Positions 14,494-14,722 of a stretch of 14,722 nucleotides of DNA are shown here, piece after piece. Both the position numbers and the translations under genes were made by a program. The notes under the pieces were generated by a model. It worked only from the letters and a program-made list of their open reading frames with translations, was not told the DNA's origin and ran no database searches. The stretch's first letter is position 1, and every line of letters begins with the position of its first letter. Where the stretch lies: assembly GCA_902476765.1 (NCBI GenBank), contig CABSEJ010000078.1, forward strand, positions 1-14,722, in the 5' to 3' direction. The stretch is from an uncultured Blautia sp. Its GTDB lineage: Bacteria; Bacillota; Clostridia; Lachnospirales; Lachnospiraceae.

Positions 14494-14722
14494 ATGACAA
14501 AAGAATATGATTTCCTTATTATAGGGGCCGGTCCCGCCGGAATGACTGCCGCCATCTACGCCTCCCGGGCCGGTCTGAGGACTGCCATGGTAGAAGCCGG
14601 TGCTCCAGGAGGCAAGCTGCTAAAAACTAATGAAATCAGCAACTGGCCTGGCATAAAATCTGAAGCCGGTTCTCAATTGGCCATGGATATGTTTGAACAT
14701 TCCACCAGCTTCGGGGCAGGCT
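14494..14722 (+). CDS. trxB: Thioredoxin reductase, N-terminal part (runs off the window)
   Basis: The first 76 residues are present. They show the FAD-binding GAGPAG (11-16), E34 at the end of strand 2 for the ribose, GG-K at 39-41 where many reductases have GGQ, and NWPG (50-53), all typical of low-molecular-weight thioredoxin reductases. The redox-active CxxC and NADPH domain lie beyond the end. ATG at 14494 follows GCGGAG by about 8 nt. It reduces the thioredoxin encoded just upstream with NADPH. A ferredoxin-dependent or flavodoxin-like relative cannot be excluded from the N-terminus alone. Confidence 0.92.
   Translation, partial: MTKEYDFLIIGAGPAGMTAAIYASRAGLRTAMVEAGAPGGKLLKTNEISNWPGIKSEAGSQLAMDMFEHSTSFGAG

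Overview
The window looks like chromosomal DNA of a Gram-positive clostridium, most likely a Lachnospiraceae-type gut Firmicute. The grounds are consensus AGGAGG ribosome binding sites, frequent TTG and GTG starts, a moderate to low GC content, the rplM-rpsI pair next to a RelA/SpoT-domain gene, and family-typical surface-glycan glycosyltransferases. This assignment is inferred from gene style, not from a database match.

Layout from left to right. (1) 71-1330, plus strand: a secreted, membrane-anchored D-Ala-D-Ala carboxypeptidase with its own promoter and a strong terminator. (2) 1549-10759, minus strand: a six-gene, tightly spaced surface-glycan operon, read from the right. Its order is ABC-2 permease, ABC ATPase with a Wzt-like C-terminal glycan-binding domain, SAM methyltransferase, kinase-like protein ending in a coiled coil, and two paralogous double-domain GT2 glycosyltransferases. 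(3) 10760-11128: a gene-free stretch holding the operon promoter, a 14-bp palindrome, a structured leader and the terminator of the next element. (4) 11129-11788, minus strand: a small AT-rich element read here as a type III (protein-RNA) toxin-antitoxin locus. (5) 11893-12730, minus strand: rpsI and rplM behind a consensus promoter and a 200-nt leader. (6) 12942-13916, minus strand: a divergent RelA/SpoT-domain protein. (7) 14155 to the end, plus strand: trxA followed by the start of trxB.

Two systems stand out. The glycan operon carries the parts of the Gram-negative WbdD/Wzm/Wzt chain-capping export system (methyltransferase, kinase, coiled coil, ATPase with glycan-binding domain), but with methyltransferase and kinase as two adjacent genes in a presumed Gram-positive. 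It would build a polymer with four GT2 active sites, cap it by methylation and/or phosphorylation, and export only capped chains. The second is the toxin locus: upstream of a 158-residue MazF/ToxN-like ORF lie two diverged RNA units that each fold into the same H-type pseudoknot with different stem sequences, followed by a leaky-looking terminator, which is the hallmark layout of type III toxin-antitoxin systems.
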